This document shows, piece after piece, positions 5,474 to 7,215 of a stretch of DNA of 7,215 nt (positions within the stretch are counted from its first letter, which is position 1; the number at the start of each line of letters is the position of its first letter). The DNA is from Vibrio madracius (GTDB lineage: Bacteria > Pseudomonadota > Gammaproteobacteria > Enterobacterales > Vibrionaceae). Made by a program: the position numbers and the translations under genes. The notes under the pieces are model-generated. The model was not told where the DNA came from, ran no database searches, and saw only the letters and a program-made list of their open reading frames with translations. The stretch lies in assembly GCA_000695745.1 (NCBI GenBank), contig ASHK01000801.1, positions 1 through 7,215 of the forward strand, given 5' to 3'.

Positions 5474-6834
5474 ATGGCAAGAAATGCTCAAATCGTTGCA
5501 ACAGAAGTCATGGCGCTGCTTGGTGGTGAAACCAATATCGAGCAACTGACCCATTGTGCAACGCGATTACGAGTCGTAACAAAAGACGATTCCAAAGTCG
5601 ATGCGGAAAAGCTAGGTGAAACAGAAGGCGTCCATGGCTACTTCTTTAAAAATGGCCAACATCAAGTCATTCTAGGGACAGGCTTTGTTGGTAAGGTGTT
5701 TGCGGTGTTAACGGGCAATGGTGATGTTGAAACCAGTGCGGCACCAAAAAAGAGCAAGCGGGGAGTACTTTTCAACGGGTGACTCGGACGTTTTCAGATA
5801 TTTTTGTCGCCATCATTCCTGCACTGGTCGCGACAGGTCTATTAATGGGACTGCGTGGATTGATCGTGAATGGCTTTGGGGTAGAGCTGTCACCTCAACT
5901 GACGACTTTGTCTCAAGTGCTGACCGACACCGCTTTTATCTTTATTCCGGTTCTAGTGACATGGTCGGCAATGAGAGTATTTGGGGGTAATCCTGTACTA
6001 GGTATTGTGCTTGGATTAATGTTGGTTGCCCCTCAATTAGCAAGCAAATGGGATGTCGCATTTGGTAATGCTGAAGCATTGATGATTCCTTTCTTTGGGC
6101 TGAATATTGCCGTCACTGGTTTGCAAAGTTCGATCTTACCTGCTGTGTTTATGGGGTGGTTTGCTGCAACAGTCGAGAAAACCTCGCGTAAATATGTACC
6201 CGAAGTATTGGACCTTATCCTTACACCATTCATCACGTTATTAGTGTCATTAATTGCCGGATTGGTTTTTGTCGGTCCACTCCTGCTAGGGTTTGAAAAG
6301 CTTATTACCGATGTTGTGGTGTACTTCTTACAGATCCCATATGGGATAGGCGGTTTGATTTACGGTGGCGCGATTCAATTTATGGCGGTCACCGGTATGC
6401 ATCACACTATTGTGCCTATTACCATTGCGATGGTGACTGAAACAGGCTTTGACTATATCAACCCACTCGGCACTGCTGCGATCGCTGGTCAATTTGGTGC
6501 AGCAATAGCTGTGATGACGATGCAAACCAGTAAAGTGAAAAAGTCGGGTATGTTTGGAGCCGCATTGCCAGCGCTGTTCGGCATTACCGAACCTGCCATG
6601 TTCGCCGTGACCTTGCCTCGCGTCAAGCCTTTCCTTTATGGATGCATTGGCGGTGCGGTTGGTGGCTGTCTTGGTGCCATCGCAGGCATTGGTTCGGCAG
6701 GTACAGGTGCGACGATGCTTCCTGGAATGTTGCTGTACCTCGGCGGTGGTCTTGGAATGTATATCGTCGTCATGTTGGTGGCAGCTTTGGTGGCATTTAT
6801 CATGACGAAGTTGTTCTACAAAGAACCTCAATAA
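5474..6834 (+). CDS. scrA: PTS sucrose-specific EIIBC component, frame broken by a -1 shift at 5746-5752
   Basis: Inner-membrane permease of the phosphotransferase system that imports sucrose and delivers sucrose-6-phosphate. The EIIB domain fills residues 1-80, with the phosphorylated Cys C28 in HCATRLR. The EIIC domain begins near 100 with TFQRVTRTFSDIFVAIIPAL and has many hydrophobic membrane segments, GMHH (308-311) and the conserved GITEPAMF (370-377). No EIIA domain is present, so the phosphate must come from a separate EIIA such as Crr. The start is ATG 5474 with GGAGA (5459-5463) 10 nt upstream; ATG 5426 in the same frame lacks a good site. The EIIB frame as written stops at 5780-5782. 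A -1 shift after Lys93, on six A (5746-5751), joins it to the EIIC frame for a 453-residue protein, normal for ScrA. Specificity for sucrose rather than trehalose rests on scrB and scrK beside it. Confidence 0.9.
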
Positions 6835-6848
6835 CCCATTTCTTGTTT

Positions 6849-6895
6849 ATCCCTTCATGGACGCGACTAGGTGACATGAAGGGATTTTTCGTTTT
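6849..6895 (+). terminator. Terminator-like hairpin between scrA and scrB
   Basis: The 11-bp stem ATCCCTTCATG (6849-6859) pairs with CATGAAGGGAT (6875-6885) around a 15-nt loop. T-rich sequence TTTTCGTTTT follows. It starts 14 nt after the scrA stop. No obvious promoter lies between it and scrB (6896-6914), so it probably acts as a leaky terminator that lowers scrB relative to scrA, or as a 3' end that stabilises scrA mRNA. Confidence 0.82.
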
Positions 6896-6914
6896 AAAGC
6901 TACAGAGAGTCGTT

Positions 6915-7215
6915 ATGGATTTTTCTAATCGTCAAAACCGTTTTGTTCGGCTAGACGAAGTGTCGGTTGAATATTTGGAACATATTGAGTCATTGGCGAA
7001 AAATGACCCTTATTATCCGAGCTACCATATAGCGCCTAAACATGGGCTGGTTAATGACCCTAATGGGCTCAGTTACTTTAATGGCGAACATCATATCTTC
7101 TATCAATGGTTTCCATTAGGGCCGGTACATGGACTTAAGCATTGGTACCATGTGTCTACTAAGGATTTTGTGCACTTTAGAGATAGGGGAGTCGCACTGT
7201 ATCCCGACCAAAGTT
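6915..7215 (+). CDS. scrB: Sucrose-6-phosphate hydrolase (GH32), N-terminal 100 residues, cut by window end
   Basis: Cytoplasmic beta-fructosidase that splits sucrose-6-phosphate into glucose-6-phosphate and fructose. The frame from ATG 6915 is open to the window edge. After a variable N-terminal stretch it shows DPYYPSYHIAPKHGLVNDPN, whose NDPN (47-50) contains the catalytic nucleophile Asp (D48) of glycoside hydrolase family 32. FYQWFPLGPVHGLKHWYHV follows at 62-80, also characteristic of this family. AGAGAG (6904-6909) is the ribosome site, 5 nt before the ATG. It follows scrA by 80 nt in the same direction, with a hairpin between them. The general-acid Glu and the C-terminal beta-sandwich lie outside the window, so integrity cannot be judged. 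Other GH32 activities are possible, but the partner PTS gene makes the phosphorylated substrate the natural one. Confidence 0.93.
   Translation, partial: MDFSNRQNRFVRLDEVSVEYLEHIESLAKNDPYYPSYHIAPKHGLVNDPNGLSYFNGEHHIFYQWFPLGPVHGLKHWYHVSTKDFVHFRDRGVALYPDQS

Noticed and set aside
5344..5529. Plus-strand open frame ahead of and into scrA
   Set aside because: It runs through the promoter-operator region and then in the wrong frame over the EIIB domain; no ribosome site.
6328..6831. Long open frame of 167 codons on the minus strand under the EIIC domain
   Set aside because: Antisense shadow of scrA: composition is rich in His, Arg and Thr, without domain motifs or a ribosome site, while the plus strand encodes a clear membrane domain.
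1..7215. Search by eye for CRISPR arrays, tRNA or rRNA genes, toxin-antitoxin or phage-defence genes
   Set aside because: No regularly spaced repeats, no cloverleaf-like segments, and no such coding regions are visible; nearly all sequence is explained by the genes listed.

Overview
The window looks like chromosome from a Vibrio-type gammaproteobacterium. Pointers are the moderate, AT-leaning base composition, the short intergenic terminators, and proteins of Vibrionaceae character. The species cannot be fixed from the sequence alone.

Layout, left to right. (1) Positions 1-141 are the last 46 codons of a transposase that I read as ISL3 family, so an insertion sequence ends inside the left edge. 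(2) A 340-nt gene-free stretch with several inverted repeats leads to manA (482-1672), class I mannose-6-phosphate isomerase, closed by a strong terminator. (3) A small GNAT acetyltransferase gene (1846-2357) converges on scrK across a bidirectional terminator. (4) From 2461 to the right edge is a sucrose utilisation locus: scrK (fructokinase, minus strand), a divergent LacI-type repressor scrR, a GntR/UTRA regulator 6 nt behind it, a terminator, scrA (sucrose PTS EIIBC), another terminator-like hairpin, and the start of scrB (sucrose-6-phosphate hydrolase, cut by the window end).

How the genes work together. ScrA imports sucrose as sucrose-6-phosphate. ScrB splits this into glucose-6-phosphate and fructose, and ScrK phosphorylates the fructose to fructose-6-phosphate. 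ManA links fructose-6-phosphate to mannose-6-phosphate. A near-perfect 22-bp palindrome in the scrK-scrR gap is the likely ScrR operator. The scrA upstream region carries a different, four-half-site array of TGTAT/ATACA, and next to it lies the second regulator, of GntR type. This suggests two regulators that split the locus.

The most striking feature is that four genes (GNAT, scrK, gntR-like, scrA) are each interrupted by single-base changes, five in all. Most are at short homopolymers, and in each case restoring one base recovers a normal full-length protein. Base-calling error or very recent mutation explains this best. The scrA break, however, falls exactly on the in-frame heptamer A AAA AAG, the classic bacterial -1 slippery sequence, so programmed frameshifting has to be excluded there.
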